From Gigaspora margarita (Eukaryota; Glomeromycota; Glomeromycetes; Diversisporales; Gigasporaceae), in assembly GCA_009809945.1 (NCBI GenBank), contig WTPW01000087.1:2247-66246 (forward strand): 64,000 nucleotides of DNA, read 5' to 3'. The translations under genes were made by a program, and so were the position numbers. The notes below the pieces were generated by a model that was not told the origin of the DNA, did no database searches, and was given only the letters and a program-made list of their open reading frames with translations. Shown piece by piece: positions 47,037 to 57,590 of the stretch; positions within the stretch are counted from its first letter, which is position 1, and each line of letters begins with the position of its first letter.

Positions 47037-47365
47037 AGGGCCACGCAAAGTTGATTTTTTATTTTGCATTACCTGTCATTCCATTTTTTCAATTCTTCCA
47101 ATTTTTTTTTTTTTTTTAAAAAAAACCCCAATAGTACCAATTGTTCAATTTATGACATTAATTTTTTCTGCTATTTTTATCCAGCATCGCCTGATAAAGA
47201 CAGGAAAAATATGACTACTGGTCCAATATTGTAATTTTTTTGTTGTCCAAAATGAAAAGTTAATCTTGTATAAACTTATATATGAACATTATTCTATTTG
47301 CCGTCCGTCCATCCCAAATTTTAAAATTACTGTAATGCAAAACAAAAATTAACTTTGCACGGCCT
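47037..47365. mobile_element. MITE with GGCCACGCAAAG ends, copy 2 (inverted)
   Basis: Ends AGGGCCACGCAAAGTTGATT and, in complement, AGGCCGTGCAAAGTTAATTT. Internal order is reversed relative to the copy at 34072-34474: the T-run and CAATTGTTC segment come first here. Both ends show TTAGG. Target duplication uncertain, possibly TA. Confidence 0.8.
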
Positions 47366-48002
47366 AATAAATGTATTTGAGAAAATACATGCATAGTAAT
47401 CTAATCATTTAAATTCTGTTAAATGGCATGATAAAAAGTGGTATAGAAATTATGATAGGGGTAGCACATTATGTTACATAAAACATAATGGCACCTTCAT
47501 TTCATGGAATGATACATGTTAAAGGTGATATGTGTTGGCTCATTTTACAAAGAGGGTGTTTTAACAAAAAAAATTCCTTACAAAATTTTGATACCTGTGC
47601 AGTTAGTTTGTTTATATTATATTGATTTTGATATAAATTTATGTAATCTAATTGTATGAATTTTGTTTTTTACCAGTGGTTAGCACATTAATTCACATTA
47701 ATTACTCATGCCAAAACCCATGCTATTTGGACTAGTAAAGTGTTGCAAAACCTGAGCCATTAACGGTCCAATACACAATTAGTCCAGGTATACAGTCCAC
47801 CACAGGAATCCTTTTACATACAAAATCCAGGTTTAATCTATGCTACCAAAAACCTGTGCTATTCTGGTGCCTTTACGTTACATTTTTCTTATCAGGCAGA
47901 TGCATGTGATCGTACTAGTCCTGCATAGCATTGCATGCTACCCAGCTATCTTATTAATAGTTAATAAATTACTATATTAACTTATTGTAAATCTTACATT
48001 TT

Positions 48003-49310
48003 TGCTTTTTTGTTTTCTTGTCTTCCTTGCCCTCCTCACCCTTCTCTTGGCCATCTTGCTACTTTTAGCTTTCAGAAGCATTTTTCTTTAGCTATTTTAA
48101 CGAGATAAAAAATATTAAAAAAAAAGAGAATTCGTAAGATTTTGAATTAAATTGACTTGAGGATATTGAGTGTAAATTGACTTGTCAAAAAATTTTTAGA
48201 AAAGATATTATCCTTTTTATAAGTTCAATAGACTATATGTTAATTATCTTCTGTTATTTGTCTTTTGTCTCCTGGTACAAAATTAAATTTATTAATAAAA
48301 CTGCACATAATATTAATTTACCTTTTGCTTGAACGAACATTATAAATATTATTAATTAAAAATGATTATATTAAAATAAATTACCTTTCGCTTGAACAAA
48401 CCTTGATTGTCATATGATTATCAGTAATTTGGCATTGTTTTCACACTCAAATAAAAATTGAACAATATAAATATTATATTAATATTGCCATAATATCATT
48501 AATTAAATAAATGATTACATTAAAATAATTGGATTGTCACATGATTATTAGTGATTTAGCATTGTTTGCGCACTCAAATAAAAAATTGAACAATGTAAAT
48601 ATTATATTAATATTGGCATAATATTATTAATTAAATAAATGATTACATTAAAATAATTTACCTTTCGCTTGCAATCAAATAAAAAATTGAACAATATAAA
48701 TATTATATTAATATTGCCATCATATCATTAATTAAATAAATGATTACATTAAAATAATTTGATTGTCACATAATTATCAGTGATTTGGCATTGTTTTCGC
48801 ACTCAAATAAAAAATTGAACAATATAAATATTATATTAATATAATATCGCCATAATATCATTAATTAAATAAATGATTACATTAAAATAATTTGATTGTC
48901 ACATGATTATCAGTGATTTGGTATTGTCTTCGCACTCAAATAAAAAAATGAACAATGTAAATATTATATTAATATCACCATAATATCATTAATTATATAA
49001 ATGATTACATTAAAATAATTTACCTTTCACTTGCAAAAAATAAAAAATTGAATATTATAAATATTATATTAATACAGTATTGATTAATTAAATAAATAAT
49101 TACATTAAAATAATTTGATTGTCACATAATTATCAGTGATTTGGCATTGTCTTCGCACTCAAATAAAAAATTGAACAATGTAAATATTATATTAATATCG
49201 CCATAATATCATTAATTAAATAAATAATTACATTAAAATAATTTACCTTTCACTTGAATGATAAATGATCGACTTGAAAGTCACATGATTATTAGTGATT
49301 TAGCATTGTC
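48003..49310 (-). pseudogene. Exon fragments of a decayed minus-strand gene
   Basis: At about 48092-48003 an exon-like block lies between a TAAAATAG acceptor and a GTAAGA donor and reads KNASES, then QDGQEKGEEGKEDKKTKKQ, with TAA and TAG at two likely Gln codons. Near 49310-49245 another block reads NAKSLIIM, a TGA at a likely Trp, then LSSRSFIIQVK, and ends at a GGTAAAT donor. It probably belongs upstream of the 44081-46008 gene, separated by later insertions. Function unknown. Confidence 0.35.
48290..49310 (-). repeat. Satellite of ~100-130 bp units containing a mini-exon
   Basis: At least seven copies of TTGAACAATRTAAATATTAT lie near 48460, 48585, 48690, 48815, 48947, 49048 and 49170. Each unit also has GATTACATTAAAATAATT and, in most, GATTGTCACATGATTATCAG. 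On the minus strand the latter reads as a short coding-like piece (NAKSLIIM plus Trp/stop). Several units add a CAAGCGAAAGGTAAAT donor and a TTATTTGAG acceptor. The array looks like one exon-intron pair amplified in tandem. Confidence 0.65.
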
Positions 49311-49319
49311 TTCTTCTTA

Positions 49320-50163
49320 TATAAATAAAGGAAACAATGCTGAATGCCTGATAATACCTATTCATTTTACCACCATGTAGCTAATTGTTTCAAGATAATT
49401 TACTGTATATAATATGATTCATAAATAACTGAAAAGAATCGATATTTTCAGCCCTATAATATATTTGGTTAAATAAATATTTATATTAATTAATTTACCT
49501 TTTTTGTTATACAGGTAAAATGTTTATTTATATGAGATCGAAGGTTAGGAAGGTATATGAAGAGATTGTTTGGTTATATGAACTGAAGTTTAGGAAAATA
49601 TATGTTGAGATTGTTTAGTTATACAAAATCGAATAGTAGGAAGATAAATGAAGGAATTTTTTAGTTACATGAGATTGAAGGTTAATGCTTTTCAATTCTA
49701 CTGCATAGTTTCCAAAAATTTCTTTTTCAATTTAAAAAAAATTCTTTTCATTTGAGAAAATACGTTTATTAAAGATATTTTGTAGAAAAAATATCACCTT
49801 CATTTTTTTCCTTACACATTTATCTTTGATAGTATGTGTGTTTTGTATGTTTTGTTAAAAATAGACTTGCATAGTTGAGAATAATTTTTTTTATTATGAC
49901 TTTAATACATTTATCTTTAAATTTTCAAAGAACTTTGTTTTGTTTATATGATATAAATTGCAAGTTTTTTGAAGATTTCTGCTTATTTCTTCTTCAATTC
50001 ATACACATAACATATTACTTTGTTAAAATCTTCATGTTCATTTTTTAACTTTTCTCGAAAGTTTTCACTTGAGAAGGTAGTTGACAATTAGTAAATCATA
50101 AATTTCAAAGAATTCTGTGTGTATCTTTGATAGTCCTTCTGTGCTCATGGTATTACTATATTT
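49320..50163. other. AT-rich intergenic
   Basis: Three loose repeats of a GTTTAGTTATAYRARATYGAA-like unit occur near 49525-49690. No gene recognised. Confidence 0.45.
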
Positions 50164-50455
50164 GGGGATAGCAAAGCCATGTACCTACAGGATTTTTTGA
50201 AAATTTAGTTAAAATTAGGGTTAGAGCCTGTTTAGCATTAGGGTCAGGGTTAGGGTTAGAGCAAATATATAGATAAAATTGCTTTTCTGGCATTTTTTAT
50301 TAATGGCCCAAGACAGGTTTGAACTGCTGTTTTTATATTCTTGCATTTTTTTGTTTTTGTCTTTTTTAGGCTAATCCATGTAAACAAAATTTTGCAACTC
50401 TGGTTGGTTTATTTACACAAAAATGTCACGTGGGTACATGGCTTTAGATGACCCC
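50164..50455. mobile_element. hAT-like MITE with TTAGGG-rich interior, copy 2
   Basis: The ends read GGGGATAGCAAAGCCATGTA and, in complement, GGGGTCATCTAAAGCCATGT. Flanks CTATATTTG and CTTTATTTG differ at one base, fitting a worn 8-9 bp target duplication. The interior has TTAGGGTCAGGGTTAGGG near 50240, matching the plan of the element at 20552-20830. Confidence 0.7.
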
Positions 50456-52105
50456 TTTATTTGGTATATTGTATATCATTTTTGTAATAATTGTATGCAT
50501 TTGAATGAGCCTTCATTTAGAACAAGAAAAAAAAAAGAGGATATTGATGCATTCTAAAAAGAAAAGAATTAACATGTTTTGGAAAAAAGAAACTGATTGT
50601 GTCATTTATTTATATTACTAGTAAAATTACTGATTTTTAGCAATCAAATCTGCAGCATAACTTTAATTTGAATTCTGATCATTGATCGAAATCCATTGTA
50701 TAACCTTAATTTTATTCGATCATTGATCAAAATCTACTGTATAACCTTAATTTGTTTTTATGTATTTACATATTTATTTCAAAAAGTATTTAAGATGATA
50801 TTTGTACTATACATTTTCATATCAAAAATTCAGTAAAACAAGTAAAGTGCTAACCAAAATAATAGTAAAACACTAATAGTAATAGTTAATAATAATGTCT
50901 GAATGTAAAACAAAAAAAAGTAGAGTATGATTGCCCAAAATGTAAAGAGAACTATGTTGATCCAAGAACACAACAAGAACATATTAGTCTACCTAATATA
51001 AGAACACCTACTAGAGTCACTGCACAATTAACTCATAAAAGCATAGATGTGTAGAAGAACTACTTCCAGAATTCCAAAAACCTGATAGTTCAGAAAGTGA
51101 AAATTCTGAAGATAAAGGTTCGGATAGCAATGATTCAGAAGACAATGATTCAGAAAGTGAAGATTCGGATAACAATAGATCTGAAGATGATGATTCTAAA
51201 AGTAGTAGCTCAGATGATAGTAATGATAGTACAACCAGTGAATCAGATGAAGAAGATAGCACTGGATCAAGCTCTGATGCCATAAGTTTGTTTTTAGAAG
51301 ATGACTTTGATGAGCAATTACAATTATCTAGAAGATCAGCTAAAAAAAATTTTAAACAGATATTATCTGATGCTGATGATAAAGCAGAAATGAGCATTGA
51401 TCCACCTTTAGAAGAACTAACTCCATTTGATGTATATCAACTATCAGATAATGATAATTGAAGATGAAGAGCCCAAAGAGCCTGAAGAGCCAGAAGATGC
51501 TTTTTCTCCAAATGATTTTTCAAATAATTCAAAGAAGTCAAATGATACTGGGAGTGAATTGTCAACAGATTTACAAGAAAGTTATAAATCTATTAATTTT
51601 GCTCCACTAGAAATAAATCCTGAGATTTTTGATCAACCATTCAATTCTGATAATTATTCAATTTATTGGATTATCTTATGGATTATGAAATATTAGCAAC
51701 ATTTCAATATATCTGATACTGGTATTAAAGTATTAATCAAGTTTATACACTCATTGCTTAAACATTTCAGCATTAATGAAGCTGATAAGTTTCTGACTTC
51801 TATGCACATAGTCAAATTTTCTTTAGGTATCTCAACCAAATATCAAAAATATGTTGTATACTCAAAGTGTCATAAACTCTATAATCCATTAGAGGTTAAA
51901 AATTATGAAGAAGATGATCAACTGGTATGTAAAAGCTTTATACAAGTAGAATATCCCAATCACAGATTACAATTACAAAGATTAGTATGCAATGAACCAC
52001 TATTAGAGTTAATAAAACAAAAGAAGGTATGAGCCAGTGCAAAAATAAAGATATACCAAAACTAAAAGTCAATTTTGTCAATATATATAAAAGTTTATCA
52101 ATTTT

Positions 52106-53215
52106 AACTATTTATTTATAATTTTTTTATATCTAATAAAGAAAGCTCTAGGCTACTTTATAATATAATTTTTATTATCTTTTTATAGTTTGTTTGTTGT
52201 GTTATAAATTTTTTTAAAACCTTAATTTTTTAAAAAAAAAAGCAAGTAAAAAAGATTTTTTTAAAAAAAAATTATTTTCGCCATCAAAATGCAACTTTAT
52301 AATTTTATACTAAGCAAGTGCATTGCCATGAATATGCTAAATATATAGTTAAAATTTTAGCTTAATTGGATCTGTAGTTGTTAATATATAAAATAAAAAC
52401 TAATTTACTTTATAAGGTTGTACAATAGTTGTACATATTACTTTATATAGTAATTTTATATGTAGTAATAATTATTAAATTTTAAAAATTTGTATTTTAA
52501 TAACTACTAACTCAATTAAGCTAAAATTTTAACTATATATTTAGCATATATATAACAATACTCTTGTACAATATAAACTTATAAATTTATATATTTATAA
52601 CAAAAATAATATTTTTTAAAAGGACTATTTTTGCTTGTTTTTTAAAAAAATATTAAAATTTAAAATAATCATTATACAATTAAATGTCTACAGTCAGACC
52701 TCTCTAAATGCATGGTGAAGGGCTGATAAAAAATCTTGCATTTAGAGAAGTATGCATTTAGAGAGGTAAAATTTTATAAGTAACATATGAGTTGGGACCA
52801 AGTCGAGCTATGCATTTAGAGAGTTATGCATTTAGAGAGATTGCATTTAGGGAGGTCTGACTGTATAAAAAGATAATAAAAATTATATCAAAAGATAGCT
52901 TTGAACTTGTTTTATTTAGCATGAAAAAATTATAAATAGATAATTAAAATTAAAAAACTTTATATGTAGACAAAATTAAATTTTTAATTTTAGTATATTT
53001 ATATTTTTGTATTAAACAAATTGAAAAAGTAAAAAATTAACAAAAATTTTTTAAAAATAAAAATTTTCAATAAAATTTATATTTAAATATTTCCCAAAAC
53101 CTATATAATAAATAAAGTTATTTAAATGTTTATATTAATTATTAAAAAAATTTTTTTTATTATGAATTGTTTGGTGTATCTACATTTTTGCACCGGACTA
53201 TACTTTATTATGACC
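52106..53215. mobile_element. Foldback insertion in the transposase gene
   Basis: Coding-like sequence stops near NIYKSLS (about 52105) and resumes near ATTLYNVLAS (about 53227). The ~1.1 kb between is very AT-rich and palindromic: TAATTTTTATTATCTTTTTA near 52165 recurs in complement near 52866, and AATATATAGTTAAAATTTTA near 52340 recurs in complement near 52525. Ends are not sharply defined and no target duplication was found. It contains a nested TA-flanked element. Confidence 0.5.
52691..52863. mobile_element. Tc1/mariner-like MITE made of TGCATTTAGAGAG units
   Basis: Terminal inverted repeats CAGTCAGACCTCTCTAAATG and the complement CAGTCAGACCTCCCTAAATG, flanked by TA on both sides (52689-52690 and 52864-52865), fit a pogo/Tigger-type element. 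The 173-bp element repeats GCATTTAGAGAG six or so times, so the end sequence is iterated through its length. Confidence 0.8.
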
Positions 53216-54124
53216 ATTAAAACTTTATCCAATTGGAAGTATACAGCAACAACTTTATATAATGTATTAGCGAGCAGGTTTTGAGATGATGTTATGGCAT
53301 TCAAGCAATAGAAATGTTCCAAATAGAATTTTTTCAGACATCTATAAGAGTAATGTCTAGAAAAATTTTGCTGTAGATCCTGAAAATCCAAGTCCAATTT
53401 TACAGATAATACTCTTGATGCCCATATCAGCCTAGCTATTAATATTGATTGGTTTCAACTATTCGATTATACAATTCAGAGTACTAGAGTAATATATAGA
53501 GTTTTGTGTAATTTACCATGTGAAGAACAATTCAAACCAAACAATATTTTAATATTAGGTATTATTCTGGGTCCAAATGAACCTAGTAAACATCAAATCA
53601 ATAATTATCTTGTACCAATTGTTGATGATTTGATTGAATTTTCCTCTGGTGTAGAATTACTAGCAACATATAAATATAAAGATGGATGAAAGATATATGT
53701 AGCATTAATATTATCAGCTAGTGATATTCCTGCTACAAGAAAAATTTGCAGTCATGCAAATCATGCTATAAAATGCTATAATTGCCCAAAATGTGCAACA
53801 TATGACCATGGATCCAGAAGAAATCACTATGGTGGTTTTGAAGATATTGATGAATAGTTTGATCCAGTAGATATTTCACAATATTTTGATACAGCGAAGC
53901 AATGGTTATTCTGTACAAATAACCAAAATGTAAAAATCATATTAAAAATACATGAGTAAAATGGTCAGAACTATATCAGCTAAAATATTTTGATCCAGTT
54001 ACATTTATGATAGTCGATCCAATGCATTGTCTGTTCTTAGATATCAGCAAGTGAATAATGAAACAATATATATTAGATCATGATAAACTTAGTAAGACAA
54101 ACTTTCAAAAATTGAAACATATAT

Positions 54125-55603
54125 GTAGGGGTCTTAGTGGGTCGGGTTGGGTCGGGTTTGGGCCTGGCCCAGGTCAGACCCTCTTGGGACAAAACCCAAC
54201 CCAGGTCTGACCTGCATCATGTCAAATCTGACCTGGGTCTGACCCGCCTTATATCAAACCCGACCCAGGTCAGACCCAACCCAACCCGAGTTGAACCCAG
54301 GTCGATAATAGTTGCAACATAGTAAAGTCTAAATTTTACTATATAAATCGATAAAATCTGCTTAGGTAAACATGTTTAGAAGATCAAAATGCATATACTC
54401 TGAAATTTTATCCAAATTGAAGAAATTTTTATTATTTGACTTTTAATTTTTACATTCAATGAAAAAATTAGAATCTTTTTAAAAAATATGTTCGCCAAAA
54501 GTAAAACTTAAAAGTTAAATAGTAAAAATTTCTCCAATTTGGATGAAAATTTTAGAGTATATGTTTTTTGATCTTCTAAACAAGTTACTTAAGCACATTT
54601 TATTGATTAAGATAGTAAAATTTGGACTTTACTATGTAGTGACTACTTGTGATCATTGAAAATAATTTGATCTGGGTCTGACCCGACCCAGGTTTTTTCT
54701 GATCTGGGTCTGACCCAACTCGGGTTTGATCTGACACAACCCGACCCAAGTTGGGCCTGACCTGGGTAGGGTTGGGTCAGACCTGACCCAGCTAAGACCT
54801 GGGACCCATAAAATTTTAGTTTTAAAAATTTAAAATTTTTTCTGATAACAACAAAAAATTTGGGCAAAATTTAGCTTAAATTTAATGAATTTTAGATAAA
54901 TCTTGATTTAATTTAATAAATTTTAGATAAATTTTGACTTAAATTTGATAAAATTTTGATAAATTTTGATTTAATTTAGAAAATTTCACACCATATCTCG
55001 AAATAATGCGCAGGGGTGAAATTACAATTTTCAGCCTGAATTAAGCTTAATTCTGGCCAAGATTCAAAATAATGCCCATGCCCGCTATTTCGAGTTTTAC
55101 GGTAAGTTCATTCTTTTGAGTATGTATTATAAGATCAAAGCTTGTAATCTGATTTAATGCAATATAAAAATAATTAGAACCAAATCACACTAGTCACATC
55201 TCTAGATCACGGTATCAATATTTAATACAAACTAGTCAGGTTTTGTATAAAATTTTTATTAAAAATAAGACACGTATTACTAGGGATAGTCAAATAAAGT
55301 TCTTTTGATTTACTGCACAGGCTCGCACTATGGTAGTTTGCTGCCAATGCATGCCAGAATTGTGAAATTCCAAAATATTCCGAAATTCCAAAATATTCTG
55401 CATGTGCAGTCTTATTTCTATGTATCACAAACTATAATAAAATATGGAAATTTTTAGAAATTTTTAGTTAAATTTGAAAATTTTAGATATAAATTTTCTA
55501 AAATTTAAAAATTTTAGAAAATTTTAGTTAATACTTGAAATTTTAGATTTTTTGTGAAAATTTTAGATCTAAAATTTTATGGGTCCCAGGCTAAGACCCC
55601 TAC
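54125..55603. mobile_element. 1.5-kb hAT-like element inserted in the transposase gene
   Basis: Ends are GTAGGGGTCTTAG and its exact complement. Flanks ACATATAT (54117-54124) and ACATATAG (55604-55611) match at 7 of 8 bases. Deleting the element plus one flank copy restores the transposase frame across the site (KHIAHIKVPSD). Subterminal parts are GGGTCGGGTTGGG / GACCCGACCC-rich; the interior is AT-rich with tandem CCGAAATTCCAAAATATT. No transposase is encoded; ORFs at 54137-54867 and 55222-55428 are inside it and are discounted. Confidence 0.85.
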
Positions 55604-56488
55604 ACATATAGCACATATTAAAGTACCATCAGATATAGAACATATTCTATCAAAAGTCACGCATAGAGCAGAAGGGTTGAGTCAATTTACAGCAGATCAG
55701 TAGAGGGTATTCTATCAAGTTTATACTATTCTATGTATGTGGAATTTGCTAAAATATGAAGTTAGAGAAATTATTTTTAATTTAGTCTGTGCATGCAATT
55801 CATTAATAAACTGAATAGTCAAGCAAAGTGATCTAGATGAAGCACATAATCGACTAGTATAAATGGTGAAATTAATTGAGCAACATTATGGCCCACACCT
55901 AATTTCATCAAATATTCATTTATCTCTTTATATTAAGCAATGTTGTCTAGACTATAGTCCACTATATGCATATTGGTGCTATTTTTTTGAATAAATGAAT
56001 GGTCTGTTAGGTACATATTCAACAAGTAATCAGTCAATTGAATCTGAACTTATGCGCATCCTAATAAAAAATGCACAGGTAGAATTTTGAATAAAATCTA
56101 TCATAGTGATGAAGCCAGGTTTTATTGGACCTATCTCTTTTACTTTTAGATAAAAAAATACGTAGGAGTTTAAAAATGATCAAAAACTTTGAAAGTGAGG
56201 ATTTGGTGGCGTATCTAAAGATGGCAAATATAATTATTGCTGGTATAGAAATTACAGGAACAGAAAGATATCCTAGAGAGATAATAAAACTGATTATGAG
56301 AATGTAAATCTTTCCAATAATATTTATAATAATTTAGTAGAATATTATAATACATTATATGAACATGAAATATATGTTCAACCACCAACAATTGATCGAG
56401 TTGTTACCCAATTTGGGAGATTAAAAATTGGTGCAGATATATATGGATCGAAGATTGTCTCTAGATATGAAAATCGCTTATATATTAA

Positions 56489-56856
56489 GGGTAGGGTGAA
56501 CGTAGATTATTTATCATATGATTTTAGTGATACAATGAGATTTATATAGAAAATAAGAATGTGCTACAAATAAAACTTTTTATAGTTATTATTAATTTAG
56601 CCAAAAATTTTATAATAAGTAGTACAAAATACTCTTTTTATAATAGTATAATTTTAATAAATATAGTATTTGAAAAATTATACTTCTATATGTCGTAAAG
56701 TTTTCCTAAGTTGGCTCAAATTTTTTGTAGTTATACAAAAATGATTAATTCTGATTGGTTGAATCTATGTTGTTTACAATCATGATTGGTTGATCACCTG
56801 ATTTCATATGATCACAACGTGATCACTATTAAAAATGATCTATGTTCACCCTACCC
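56489..56856. mobile_element. TTAA-flanked MITE inserted in the transposase gene
   Basis: Ends GGGTAGGGTGAACGTAGAT and, in complement, GGGTAGGGTGAACATAGAT. TTAA lies on both sides (56485-56488 and 56857-56860), the target of piggyBac-type elements. Removing the element and one TTAA restores the transposase frame (NRLYIKAKFMSYS). 368 bp, no ORF. Confidence 0.85.
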
Positions 56857-57190
56857 TTAAAGCAAAGTTCATGTCTTATAGTGATGAATCAGTAGATATA
56901 TATCCTGGACAAATACAATGTTTTTTTCAACATAAATATGATAATAAAATATACCATCTAGCTTATGTTTGATGGTATCAGCCACATGCATCACAAAGAT
57001 ATTTCTTATCATTAGATAATGAATGCTATGATATAGAAATTTGGCAAAAAAAATTTTATAATGAAGCAAGAGATTGTATACTTCCTGTACAGAGGATATT
57101 AGGACAATTTATCCTGACTACATATAAATTTCAACATGGTAATTGTGTACAAAAAGTATTAGTAGTAATTCCAACAAATAAATGATTTAA

Positions 57191-57590
57191 TATATAATTA
57201 GACTGATTGTTTAATGTTTTATATATTATAAGACTGATTGTATAATGATTTATATTTAATAAAAAATATATAATATTATAAAGAGTATTGCTAATCTTAA
57301 CAGGCTATGAAATTTACAACCCTGCATTTGACCAATCAAAATCACAGAATTAGCATGATGTGCAAATTTCTTTGTGTAACAAAAACAAAGTATTTTTTGC
57401 GAAAAAATCAAAAATCACTTTAACTTAAAATTTTGTCTATGAAACTACTTTTTTTTATGCAAAAAAAATTTCTTGCTAAATTTTACTATAAAGTTTGCTA
57501 TTTATTACAGCCCTAACCCTAACTCTAACTTAAATAAAAAACTTTTTGAAATTTTTTAAAACAGGGGTAATAATTAGTATATATCATAGT
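57191..57590. other. AT-rich intergenic with CCCTAA steps
   Basis: No gene. CCCTAACCCTAACTCTAAC near 57513 is a short telomere-type stretch, too short and internal to be a telomere. Confidence 0.5.

Larger units (their letters stand above)
50895..57190 (+). pseudogene. Tnp2-type (CACTA-like) transposase, decayed and split by three insertions
   Basis: Coding order on the plus strand: a possible zinc-binding N-terminus (YDCPKCKENY); an acidic Ser/Asp/Glu-rich region (51080-51460); FIHSLLKHF and YVVYSKCHKLYNPLE (51760-51900); HISLAINIDWFQLF (53425); ILGIILGPNEPSK; SDIPATRKICSHANHA; KWSELYQLKYFDPV; IVDPMHCLFLDISK (54020); FTADQ, then stop (55690); IHLSLYIKQCCLDYSPLYAYW; FGRLKIGADIYGSKI (56430); VDIYPGQIQ; and ARDCILPVQRILGQF (57070). 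Their order matches Tnp2-family transposases, which in fungi include Plavaka-type elements. About 3.3 kb of coding sequence remains once the insertions are removed, near the usual ~1,000 aa. At least 14 in-frame stops occur, many at conserved Trp codons, plus frameshifts (A8 run at 50913, ~51460, ~53290, ~53400). Inactive. Terminal CACTA repeats were not found. Confidence 0.8.

Noticed and set aside
51017..51397. Minus-strand Ser/Leu-rich 126-codon ORF
   Set aside because: Antisense of the acidic Ser/Asp/Glu region of the Tnp2 gene; the plus-strand frame joins the rest of the transposase.
54137..54867. ORFs rich in Gly/Pro/Arg (GSGLGLAQVRPSWD type)
   Set aside because: They lie inside the hAT-like element and translate its GGGTCGGGTTGGG-rich ends.
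50895..57190. Genetic-code change (TGA or TAG read as Trp) to explain the in-frame stops
   Set aside because: TAA, TAG and TGA all interrupt the frame, frameshifts and insertions are also present, and the intact TPR gene and introns follow the standard code.
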